A DNA stretch of 64,000 bases from contig JALJCS010000024.1 of the NCBI GenBank assembly GCA_023055355.1, positions 11,299,501-11,363,500 of the forward strand. Reading direction: 5' to 3'. The first letter of the stretch is position 1. Every line of letters starts with the position of its first letter. Shown one piece after another: positions 11,201 through 22,642 of this stretch. The stretch is from Agelaius tricolor (taxonomy: Eukaryota > Chordata > Aves > Passeriformes > Icteridae). A program made the position numbers and the translations under genes. The notes beneath the pieces were generated by a model. It made no database searches. It was not told the DNA's origin and was given only the letters and a program-made list of their open reading frames with translations.

Positions 11201-14200
11201 AGGCTACAGTTATGTCAGATGTACATAAATTGCCCAGAATGAAGAATTAGAATAAAAAAGGATGTTGCATTGGAGAGGAAAAAGAGGATAATAAGAATTA
11301 CAAGCATGTATTTGCTTTGATAGAGTAAAATAAAAACTAATATTTTGTACAAATGTATTATAATTTTTGCCTAATTCCCCAGTCACAGACCATCTAGAAA
11401 ATGGTCTGGCATTTTCCAACATCTCACAGAGATGCATTACTTTAAAACTTTCACCATAAACTGGAAAATCCAACAAATTTTGATAATAACAGATGGTTAT
11501 GAAGTGAATATGGAGCTGTATGTCACTCTTGGGGCTTTATGGCTATTCAGAAGTCACTTGAATTATATGCTCATGGTTAATAACATCAGCAGAGCCACTC
11601 CAGTTAATTAGAGCTCTATAGTTACTCAATGCTTCTCTATTATACTTTAAGTTGCAGCAAGAAAAGGGCAACCATATAATCCCTCCAAAGACATTGTACT
11701 GCCCTTGTTAAAAAGACTGAAAAAGCTTCATAGCTGCAGACAAAATGTAAACCCCAGTATGGAAAAAGAGATGCTCTTTAATGTCTCTTGCACAGAGCAG
11801 CTGAATTGACAGTAATTCCAGCCTGGCCAGATAGCAAACATTGTATTGCTTCTCATCGTGGGCTAATAAAGTGGAATGTTCCCTCTTGCCTAGAGAAGGA
11901 GGGAGGAAATGGGAGGTGTAATGAGTATGCAGAAAGGATTCTCAGGAAGCTTCGAGCTGCCTCCAGTTTAATTTCACTTTTGTTCCCGATTTCATCTCAT
12001 TCTCTACATTTTTGTCCCTTTTCATTCCATTTTGAAGGACAGGAAACACATAAGCAAAGCCAAATGCACAAGAATGTTTTGTGTATGAAATAATTCAGAC
12101 AAGGCAAAATAATGTTATTTCACCAAGAAAATCTTAAGGATTTTTTTAAGATATCTTTTTGCCAGTAAGGCTGTAAATATTGACTTAGATTTTTCATTAA
12201 AAATAAAAGGGCAAACTCTTCAAAGCGTGCTTCAATTCAGATGAAATAAACGCCATGACTAAAAATGGAATTGATAGCCTCCAAAAAGCCAGTTCTTAAC
12301 ATACTTTTCCAGTTCTATTGGCTCAATACAGGCTGTAGACAATGGACCAGCAGGAGTTTTCCTATTGTGTTCCTTGCCCACCTCTACATCCTTTCTTTAG
12401 GCTCCAAACTCAGGAGATGGAGAACGACAGAACCACATTATCTGTGGGTCAGGGATAAGGGGAGGGGGGGTGTGTCTGTGGATTAATCTAGGAGGCACTA
12501 TTGAAGCATGTACCAGTAGGATTTCTTTTAAGCAATATTCTGAAATCTGTGCTCTAGCCCAGTGTGAGCCAAGCCTCCCCTGGATACAGTGACTCTGTGA
12601 TGAGGAGCCTGTTCTCACCTGCTTTGCCACTCTTACAGGGTGGCAAAAGCTGCACTCTCACTCTTGGCTCTCCCTTCACATGCCAAGCTGTGTGCTTGAA
12701 GTGTTTTAGTTATTTCAGAACAAATTATGAGAAATAATGCCATCTTTCCATATAGTAGCACTGGCCTTTTTTCAGCTTGAACATTGTACTTGGCTAGGAT
12801 GTGGAATCATTCCTCAGTATATGGCATAAATATTTCAGATGCCTTGACTGATCATAAGAAAGTTCTACCTAGATGTGCTAATAAAGGCAAGTCTTTCTTA
12901 CTTTCAGCACCTTGCCAAACTACAGGAGGTATATGTCTGATCCTTTGAAAAGGATAACTTCTGAAAAATGTAAATAATTCACAAGTTCTAAAATGTCTCC
13001 TTCATCTAAATAATATTTTTGAGTGTAGCTGTATTTAAAATTGCAAATTAGTGTTATAGATGTCTGTCTTCCAATTTATTAAAATGTATACATTGATAAA
13101 ACTGATGATGAAAAACTTTGGATCATAAAATCTAGCATATGTTGAAGCTGGCATCTTAATTCTAGCTCTAGTACCAGCTGTGGAATCTATGCCTTTGAAG
13201 CACTCACAGCTGGGGTTGAAGCTTCTCTCTGCAGACAAAGAAATACAGTCTTAAAACACTGGCTTTAAATTTGCTGTAGCTTAGCTGGAACTTGACTTGA
13301 AGAGTTGTTTCTGAATGCAGAGAGACATCTCTGTATCTACTTTAGAGGCAGGTGATGCCACATCTTCAGTCTCAGATGTAGTTAAAACCCACTCCCACAG
13401 CAAAAGTAAGCCACCAGCTTTAAAACACAGGTTGAAATTCAGTTTATAGCTATGTTTCACTTAGACACAAAGACTCTGGCTTACATCTGAGCTCCTTTCC
13501 CATGCAAAATGTCATTTAATCAATTGCAATATTTCTAATGTACCTATAGGCCTCCTATTTGAATTCATATGCCTGCAGCTCAGCGGGATTTTTTCCCAGA
13601 ACAAGCAGAAAATAAGGTCTCTGGGTTCAAGCTCCTTGGTTTAGCACAGCAGGGCATTCTCTGCTGAGCTGCCCCTACCTGTGAGCACTTCAAAGGAGCA
13701 GTCACAGCAGGGGCTGTGGCTGACACCAGAAGTGCTGGTTTGATCCAACATGGGAGATTTCACCAGTCTTCAGGCTCGAGGGCAACTTGTTCATTTAAAA
13801 AATGTATTTTAAAGTGATGTATTGCATGGCTGTTATTAGACCTTGAAGAGAGTAATCGCAGCTGTGCGTTCTTTCCCTCTGGTCAGCTTTGAGAGAAAAT
13901 GAAGTGAAAAAACAGAAAGGAGGATGAGTGCACTGTTCCAGAAACCCTGTGGTAACCCCATTTCTGTACTGCACTGCAAGAGCAAGAGTATGTGGAAGAA
14001 TGAACAGCAAAGGTTGCTTGTGCTCTTTGATGTTGTTTATGATGTACAAAGAAAGTTCTGTTTGAGATATTATTTTCATTTGTTGTCTTAATTAAAAATA
14101 TCAGGAATAATGGGTTATGCCTTTGCTTTTTATACCAGAGGACTGACTGCAGCAAGGTTTTGAGAGGTTTTGGGAATATCTTTTTATTTTTCTTATGATA

Positions 14201-14499
14201 TGAGAGAAAACATGTGCATCACTTATTTTGTATTATTTTACTGACTGTAACTCTGATATGATAAACGCTAAGTGACTTTGTACATATGGGATTTTTCCAC
14301 CAAAGTTATACTGGGCAGGTCCACAGCCATGTGTTTTGCTGCCAGCTGAAGGATCTACAGTAGTTCATTCAGTGATTAATACATTTCTGTATTTACAGAA
14401 TGTGTGTCATGGTGTAAATTAGCACATGACCATACTTTTGGATTTTGTTAAGCATTCAAAATTATAGACCCACACTGGGTGAGTCCTGCCACTGATCAG
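8261..14499. other. Unique DNA with C-rich block, no gene seen
   Basis: No gene could be supported. The longest open frame in the whole window, 149 codons, lies here (8980-9429, minus). It has no recognised domain and overlaps plus-strand frames at 9068-9347. A pyrimidine-skewed, C-rich stretch runs from about 10020 to 10560, with the word CTGACC recurring at irregular spacing. A G-quadruplex motif is listed separately. Confidence 0.5.
12446..12470 (+). other. Potential G-quadruplex motif
   Basis: Four G runs are spaced by short loops: GGG, TCA, GGG, ATAA, GGGG, A, GGGGGGG. This meets the usual G3+N1-7 pattern. It is isolated in AT-rich DNA with no promoter or exon visible nearby, so any role is speculative. 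Confidence 0.75.
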
Positions 14500-14550
14500 T
14501 CATAGAATCATAGAATATCCTATGTTGGAAGGGACCCACAAGGATCACAG
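14500..14550 (-). mobile_element. CR1 LINE 3' scrap
   Basis: TCATAGAATCATAGAATATCC followed by TTGGAAGGGACCCACAAGGA is the terminal part of CR1 in reverse orientation, including two copies of the CATAGAAT octamer. The similarity stops abruptly after about 50 bases, so this is an extremely 5'-truncated insertion or a deletion remnant. Confidence 0.85.
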
Positions 14551-15934
14551 TTTAAAAAACAAGGGTAAGCTAGGATAGAGAGCTGTCTGGTTATATATTT
14601 GACATCTATAAAATCTATAACAAAATATATATAAACCTGTCAGTACCTCAGAAATGGTTATTAATTTTCTAATTTGTGTTTGCCCCTTCTTGTTTGTAAG
14701 TCCAGTGCCCCATGAAACTCTAACTTCCTTAAAAATTAAGTGTATTTTTTGTGATAGCTCAAAAAATTAGTATTAATGAAGCCTCATTTAGCTAAACCCA
14801 AGCACTCCCTTTCCCCATCTGAAGAAAAATATCTGCAAGTGCAGCATAGGTATCATTTTTCAGATAGAATTACCTGCTACTGGGTATTGTACACAAACTT
14901 TTGGTTTTTTTTTCTGTAAGGTGCTGACCAGTTGATCAGCTGGTAACTCTGTGACCTGCCAGAACACAAATTTGTACTGGGTTTTATGTCAGTGCTCCTA
15001 CACACACAGAAATTCAACTCATGCATAAAACCTGCCTCCATATCTTTAATTTAGTTACCAGAGGGACTTCAGTCAAGGTGAATCTGCTAGAGCTCCTTTT
15101 GAACTGAGAGCCTTTCCTGCTCATGGAGGTAAATCCTCCAAGATTGCTTTCATCAAGCAGTGAGCTGCTGTTGGTATGTTACTCTCCATAGTGAGCTGTC
15201 TAGTTTAAGCTGAATTAGTGTTTCTTTACAAGCCATGGTAGCTGTAGGAAGTTTCTGCAGTGACATTTTCTTGGTGTCAGGGGTGCCTAAAAATAACCAT
15301 AAGAGAAAATGAAGCAGATGCTGAGCTTTTTTTACAGCAAATAAGACTTTTTCACAGATCCTTATAATTCCTGTTAGGGTGGTAGGCAGAAGCTGCAGGT
15401 CCCCTGTTCTCTGTAGAAATGTTGTGAGGTGATTCTGTGTGATGAATCCAAGTTGGGATGAAAGAGCACCATACCTTAAAAGATTTCAGTAACCCCACCC
15501 TCTCCCCAAACTATGACCTCTTGCTGCCTCCAAAAATAACAACTTCTGAAGTATAGCTTCTGTTGTAGCCTCTGTGACATGCAAAACCTGAGGGTTTTGC
15601 AAACCTTTAAGCAGGAAATTACATGGCCTCCTTTATGTTCCCTGTGAATTTGAGCTCTTCCCTGAAGCCAGCAGATGAAAAAAGTGAAATGTGGTTGTGC
15701 CCCTGGAAGAAAACTGCAAATTAGCAAAATTCAATACTTGAAGCAAAATTATTGTTCCCCAAACTGCACAGTCCCTACACCAGTCACAGGCATTGCTCTA
15801 TCAAGCCCCACTCTGGGAATGTCAGGGACATTAAAGTAAGTACAGGATGTGATAACATCCTTTTTAACATGATAGAAGAATGGGACAAGGATAGGAAAAA
15901 AGAGCTACAGCATAATAGTACGTGCATATACATG
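14551..15934. other. Unique spacer, no gene seen
   Basis: No named repeat or coding exon recognised. The small minus-strand open frame at 15476-15727 has no motif. Confidence 0.55.
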
Positions 15935-16920
15935 TATGAATCTATTGAAAACTGCCTGAATATCCAAGCCTGAAGGATTGTGATCAGTGGCACAAATTCC
16001 AGCTGGAGGCCAGTCACTAGTGGGGTACACCAGGGGCTGATACTGGGGCCAATACTGTTTAATATCTTCATTACTGACCCATGTGACAGAGTGCAGCCTC
16101 AGCAAGCTTTCAGGAGATGGAAAACTGGGAGGAGCTGTTGATACAGCACTCAGTTGTACTGTCATTCAGAGGGACCTTGACAGGATGGAGAAATGGCTGG
16201 AGAGGAAACTCACAAAGCTCAAGAAAGGAAATTCAAACTTCTGTGTATGGGAAGAAACAGCTCCATTCACCAATCTCTGCTGAGGCTGGAACACAGCCTG
16301 GCAGAGAAGAACCCAGGGGTCCTGGTGGACACCATGTTGAGCATGAAGCAGTAAGGAAGGCAAGATGCATCCTCAGTGTTGCCAGCAAGGCTGAGGATGG
16401 TGACTCTGCACCAGTGCAGCCTCACCCTGCGTATGGAATCTGGGGCTAACTGGTAACAGATGGACTTGCTAGAGTGGGTCAAGTAAAGAACCATGATGAT
16501 GATCAAAGGACCAGAGTATCTTTCATGCAAAGACAGCCTGAGAGAGCTGGTACTGTTCCCTCTGGAAAAGAGAAGGCTTGAAACATCTTATCAGTGTTCA
16601 TAAATACCTGACAGGAAGAAGTAAAGAGGAAGCCAAGCTTTACTCTGTAGTGTGCAGTGACAGAACAAGAGGCAATGGACACAGACTAAAATACAGGAAA
16701 TTCTGTTTAAATGTAACAAAAAAAAGTCCTTGTTCTGAGGGTGGTCAAACACTGGCACAGTTTTCTTATAGTCTCTATCCATGAGGATATTTAGAACTCA
16801 ACTGGCCACAAGCCCAGACAAGCTGTTCTAGCTGATCCTGCTTGAGCAGGGAGGCTGGACGAGGTAGCCTCCAGAGGTACTTCTGAGGTACTTTCCAACC
16901 TCAACCATGCTATGATTTGT
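15935..16920 (+). mobile_element. CR1 LINE fragment with broken reverse transcriptase
   Basis: The longest retroposon remnant here, about 1 kb, plus strand, 5'-truncated. It opens with a diverged ENCLN segment, then the part of reverse transcriptase that in CR1 reads near GVPQG (DNA GTGGGGTACACCAGGGG near 16020). After that come [16 protein letters not shown] and IQRDLDRMEKWL in the frame starting 16083. Here the usual ADDT catalytic region has become SGDG, so the aspartate pair is lost. Further on, a second frame (16578 onward) carries SDRTRGNGHRLKYRKF, typical of the C-terminal part. The element ends with the CR1 tail ACTTTCCAACCTCAACCATG and TATGATTTG at 16920. Several frameshifts and stops separate the coding pieces. 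It is clearly dead. Confidence 0.92.
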
Positions 16921-18211
16921 TCACTTAAATATTACAATAAATTAAAGCTTTCCAGGTGTCAAAATCACATTTTTGTGTTAGTAATCAGAGGATCTGTTAA
17001 AGGAATTAAACTGTGTTTAAAGGAAGGCCTTGTGGGGTGGGCTCCCATCACTTGGGAGCACTGAAGGAAACGTGGAAAAACCCATGGAGAAGAGTCAATG
17101 CGGAAAGACAGTCAAGGGGTAGAGCATGAGAAATACACAGGAGAAAGAAGGTAAAGCTTTTGAGTCTGAGACACAAGGATCTAAAACAAAAGACTGATTT
17201 GGGGAGTTATTTCCTTTGTCAATTTTAGTAATTGCTCTCAATTACCTGAGACATGTTTTGAAATAAAACACACATTCCCGGCAGCATATGAATTGCTCTG
17301 TTCCTTATAACTGAATTGGTTTGCAGCAAAGGGAATATATTTCAATGCTGAATATTTCCTTTCTGTGTGTGCTGGTGAATCCTGATGCAACACATACACT
17401 CCCAGGCAGCTGGTATGAGTCAGTGTGCTTTAGATGTTTGCTACAGAGGAGAAGAGGGTGGGGATGGCTAAGTGCAGCAAATGGACAGTAATTTTGTGAT
17501 GCTACCCAGAAGCCAAGCCACCCTAAAATGAAGATAAAGGGATTGCATCCATGGCACAGTGTTGCAACAGCGGTGTAAGTGGTGAAAGTGAGGTAACCTG
17601 AGCAGAAGTTCAGGTATTCATTATGGGTAAAAGACAAGATGCCTCATAGTAGAAGAAAGATGGGTCACCTTGTTAGACAGTTATATCTCCTTTGGAGAAA
17701 ATATCTTAAAACAAACACAGAAGTTGCTTTCAGTCTTTGCCTCTCATTTCTGTCTTAATATTTTTGCAAGAAGCAGACATAAATTTGGAGAAGTATGCAA
17801 GAGAAAAAATAAAAACACATGAAGAAAATGAAAAGTTACTGAGTCCATCTCCCAGATGAGTTGTTAATTTTGGATACTTATACACAAGAAGTATTTTTAG
17901 GGATAAAGTGATACAGTAATAATTTTAAAATCCACTTATTACCATGGAAAAAATCCATTGGCTCCAGATCATTAAAAATATATTCTGAAGCTACCTACTA
18001 ACATATGACTCTGGAACTGCTTTGAAAAACTTTGTGTTCAAAGGCCCCAGTTGAAAAGAAACACCGGGGGAGGCAGTGTTTCACAGTGAAGGACATCCAA
18101 GTGGGATTTGGAAAGCTTGCAGTCCTTGCTAGGATGTGCTACTGAGTCTCCATATGAGCTTGGGTCTGGTCATGCATTCAATGTATTTTGACTGGCTTCA
18201 AAATCAAGGCT

Positions 18212-18252
18212 CACCTTTTTGCCCTACTAGAGGTGAGTAGGGCAAAAAGGTG
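18212..18252. repeat. Perfect 17-bp inverted repeat, 7-nt loop
   Basis: The left arm CACCTTTTTGCCCTACT (18212-18228) is exactly complementary to the right arm AGTAGGGCAAAAAGGTG (18236-18252), with loop AGAGGTG. Single-stranded DNA or RNA could fold into a 17-bp stem. No T run follows and this is eukaryotic DNA, so it is not called a terminator. The loop and right arm contain AGGTGAGT, a match to the splice donor consensus, which would be buried in the stem. Confidence 0.95.
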
Positions 18253-18423
18253 CCCTACAGCTGAGTCTAGAGTCCTGCATCTGTTTTTCCCAGGTATTGA
18301 AAGATCCTTAGTTGCATGTGTGAAATTTGTTTGTGATTTCCCTTCCTCCCACACATCCCCTCAATGGATGACTTGCATGGGGCTTCTTTAAAAACCCTGA
18401 AATCCCCTCCTACAAAGACAGGT

Positions 18424-18469
18424 GAGGTTTATATACTCAGTCTTTAGAGGTTTATACTCAGTTTCTATA
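18424..18469. repeat. Imperfect tandem duplication, 2 x 23 bp
   Basis: The unit starts GAGGTTTATA and contains CTCAGT. The second copy lacks one TA step and gains two bases later. A third partial start (GAGG) follows at 18470. Confidence 0.8.
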
Positions 18470-19270
18470 GAGGCAGGTGTAGTGGAATTAAAGTCACCCT
18501 TCAGAAATCATCCTGGAGAGGTGATTTGAGAACCAGGAGATAAAGTAGGACATGGCAGTTTCAGAAAAGATAAAAGTAGAAGGCAGTAACAGATTAGGAG
18601 ATGTGGAAAGACTGTGACCGATGCCATGTAACCCTTAGCATGAGTGAAGCATAAAATTAACATCAATAATCAATAGTTGAATGCAATAACAACCAAATAT
18701 TGCGTGGCAAAGAGAGGTTGGCAAACATTCGGGTACAGTACTTACTTGTTCATGATTCTTGAGTCAGGGAAATGCACATATTCAAAAGAGTCTGTGATGA
18801 AAAAATAGACATACTGTTTATTTAGAGACTTAAAAATATAGATGTATTCGTTTTCAGTACTTTTGCACCTTTTTTTTTCAGAAGAATTTTTGCTAAACTA
18901 GAAAAGGGCTTATCTTGAATGATCCTCTATTCTAAGGAGAAAATGCTTCAATTTTGGCAGGTGTTAATCTGCAGATGTTTGAAGATATGATGATGACTGT
19001 GATCATGTTTTTAAAAGTGGCCTTAATGATATCTCCATTTGTACATGGACAAATTTTCATTTATTGCACACATTGTTCTATCATAACTGTCTGTGCAGTC
19101 AGTAATGAAATTTGTATGTACAGATCTGCATTTATATTGGCATTTGTAAAGTGAAATTTAAATTTTAAAAACCAAGCATAAATTTGGAAAAGTATCTCTG
19201 AAAACCAAATCTAAACACTAAGGGTCTGTGAAACTCCTTGGACACAAAAGAGGGAATTACAATACTTGTG

Positions 19271-19302
19271 TATATACACAAACAAACAAACACACACACA
19301 GA
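19271..19302. repeat. Compound microsatellite (TA)(CAAA)(CA)
   Basis: A short TATATA segment passes into three CAAA units and then a CA run. Ordinary simple repeat. Confidence 0.9.
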
Positions 19303-22300
19303 GTTTTCAAAAGTTTGACGTTACCATTTTGTTGAAGAAATCTAGAATTCTAAAAGCTGTTTCAGAGATGTCAGCTCTTGTATTGCCAAGACTTTTAAGC
19401 TGATGACTCAATCAATTTTCCAATTGTCTGCTTGTCTCTGCCTGATATTTCCTAATAGATGCCTCAGTAGTCACATAATTTAGACATAAAAATGGAATTT
19501 ATAACTTTTCCATTTACTCTGTCTCTATCACTGTCCACTGCCATTACTTTCTCTCAGCTTAATAACTGCAGTGAGAGTAAAAAATAGTCTTATTGTCTGC
19601 TCTCCTAATGTGCAGCAACTTGTCAAATGCCAGGGACTTGGAACTGTATGTATATCAACTGTTTCTGAGCTTTCTATTATCCTCACCCTATTTTACATTT
19701 TCTTTTTAAATTGGCCCTACATTTACAGACAAAAATTCTTAAGCTTTCTATTTACCCATGAGTGTGCACATTCACTTTATTTTAAAATGCTTTAACCCAG
19801 TTTTAGCTGTCGCTGAATCATATTGGTAGTGAACCAAACTGTTTTATTTTTCTACAGTTAATTTTCTCCTGCTGTTGTTCTGTATGGATTGTATTTATTC
19901 TGTGTTTTTGGTATTCTTGATAGATTTCTAGAGCAGGTTGTTCTTTCTCTGGAATCACAATAATGGGTTTGTGATAGTGGAAGTTGCCAAAGATGACATG
20001 TGAATTACAGTGTTGATAAAGCAGATGGATATCTGAGAAAAAGAATTCATTAATTCCATTTTAAAATTAAGAAAGGATTAAAACTTTGGAAGATGTGCAA
20101 GAAACAGCATTTTTTCTCAAAACAGCTTCTCTTAAAAAAGTTCACCAAAGAGTGCTGACTTCTGTTGCCAGATACTACAAGAATGAAAGCTATTTTTCCT
20201 GCCTTAAATATTGAACATTATGCTTCAAACATCTGAAAAGTCCTTTGTATTCTGAAAAAGCCTACCTGAAAATTTGCTATTGAATGTGTGATTGCTTTTG
20301 AAGCAGTTTGGCCAACATTTTCTTTGTGTCTTTGCACTTGTTGAACCTATTTCAAAGTATTCAAAGATATCATGAGCCAAACTGTAAACTGCTAATGCTC
20401 ATAGTATTGCAAGTGAGTGTGTTTCCATGAATTTAATAATTACATAGTTATCCAATAATCCCTTTTTTGGAAAATTTATAGGCATATTGATGGAAACTGG
20501 ATCTTAAAATACAAGGTCTATGTTAGAGGGGGACCAAAAGAGAAAACTCACATGAAAAAGACCCTTATTTTTCTAAAGCTTGCTTTGAGAGTATTAAAAG
20601 ACTGAAGTTGTCATTAGGGCGGATGAAAAATGTATTAGGGAGAAAACTGAATACATTGGCAGATTCAACTGAGAACCCTATTTAGCTGAATCACAGAAAT
20701 AACTCCTTATTTCTTAAAACTTAATCAAGCTAGAAATCAGTCAGAGTGCAGAAGTAACACTATTCTAAGTTTCTCTACACAGGTGTTGTGATAAGTGACT
20801 TTTCTGGCAGTTTACACCTACTGAATTTGGATGTCTGCCTTTACTGTGGGTGTGGGGGCCTTTGGAAATAAAATCTTTAGAATAAATATGACTAGTAAAA
20901 TTACCAACCACGCCTGTTATTGATTAAGAAAAGGTTTTGCAACTGTTTAAACTAGCAAGCTTGGCCCAGGTGTAAATGTAGCTGTTCCATGGGCGAATGG
21001 AGAAGTGACAAGAAATTATAATTGTATGTCTGCTTTTCATCAGCAACACAAAGTCTTTTGCAGACAAGAAAAATGCTGGCCCTTCATGATGAGCTTTGCA
21101 CTGCCATTCTCCCACTGCCCATCAAACACAGGAGCACAAGGACATGCAGCACATTGTGCAGGAATCAAGGAGATTGGCTGTTTCTTTTGGCTAAAACCCT
21201 GTGGTACAGAGGCCCCTTGCCAAGCAAACTGAAGCAGGGCACATGCCAGTCATGCCCCTGTCCTTAAAGGACCATCTTAGTCAAAATAACAACAACAAAA
21301 AAAATCCAGTCTCCCATAAACTAGGCTCAGAAGGAGTGCTTCTATGCAACTTAAAAAGAAGCAAGAAAAATAAAAGGCCCCAAGCCACCAAGAGTTTGTA
21401 AAAAGCGTAACTGAGGGTAATGAGAAAATGAGAATTAGCTTTTATGTGCTGTCTGAAAAATTGACTAGTCAACATATGAAGCACAGTTAAAAATTCAGCA
21501 AAGCACTACTTGCCAAACACAATAAAAAATAATCAAAACCTTTCAATTATACTTACTTAAATGAAATTTCAAAATGAAAGTCAGGTAAAAGCGAAGATGT
21601 GTAGCTTTGCTTTTGGTTTAGCTCTGTTGCACAAAAGGCAGCAGATTTCCTGGGGCTTTTACTTTCAGAAGAGGGATGTGCAGTGCAAACAAATTTCAGG
21701 GCCCTGCAGGAAATTTCATGAGTTATTTGTCCAAACATCAGACTGGAGCAAATCAGAGGAACCTGCATTATCCTTGGGGTGACCAAGTATATTAAAGAGC
21801 TGAGCATTTTAAAATGTTTCATTTTATAACTGAGAAGGCCTCTGTCAGTCCATTTGGATAGTTAGTGCAAGTTTGTACTATTAATATTTGTTTGTGTTTT
21901 AAGGACTTTTGCCACTGTTATTTGACTAAGAAAAAAAATATACAGGCTCTTCAGGACATTTACATTTTCTTTAAAAACTCAAACAAACCCAAACCCAACA
22001 GGAAATAACCAAAACCAAACCTACATGGAGTTGATGTAGAAAAAAAAAGACGTTTTCTTACAATCAAATATGAGTTAACAAACAAGTAACTTTCTTCTGA
22101 AACTGAAAACGGGACATAGCCTTCTAAAAACATTTAGACACCTTTGAAAACTGGATTTGAAAATCCTACTGACATCATAGCCAGACTCCTTGTCAAGTAC
22201 TTCTGAAGGAAGAACTGAAGAATTTGGTTTTCACTTCTGTATATCATTAACTCAACCTATAAATAGCTAAAAATGTCCTCCAGGGCCCAGATCTTCATGC

Positions 22301-22608
22301 TGAGACTGACACTAGGGAGGCATCGTGTAAACGTTTCACTGGGCATTCTTGCTTATTTGGCCATCTGTATTTTCACATTAATGATTAATGGAAATGGGTA
22401 GGAGTTGCCACAGACACTACCATATTTCTGGTTCAGAAAATCAGTTTTGAGACTACAGTTAAGGTGTGGGAATTTTTGGGAAGCTTAATTTTTATGCTGC
22501 TCAATCTCATTTTGAAGCGTTTTATAGTGCCAGGCCAATTGTATTTGGTACAACAGGAAACAGTGGTAGAGACTGAAATAGTCATTTCACCAGCAAGTGA
22601 AAAGCAGC

Positions 22609-22642
22609 TGTCAAAAGGCGTTGTCAAAAGGCATTGTCAAAA
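22609..22642. repeat. Tandem repeat of 13 bp, 2.6 copies
   Basis: The unit TGTCAAAAGGCRT occurs at 22609-22621 and 22622-22634, then partially at 22635-22642. The two full copies differ at one base. Confidence 0.95.

Noticed and set aside
16083..16449. Plus-strand frames in the CR1 body as genes
   Set aside because: They are separate pieces of one decayed CR1 ORF2 in different frames.
18212..18252. Rho-independent terminator or microRNA precursor
   Set aside because: No bacterial context and no T tract after the stem; the 17-bp stem is shorter than a usual microRNA precursor.
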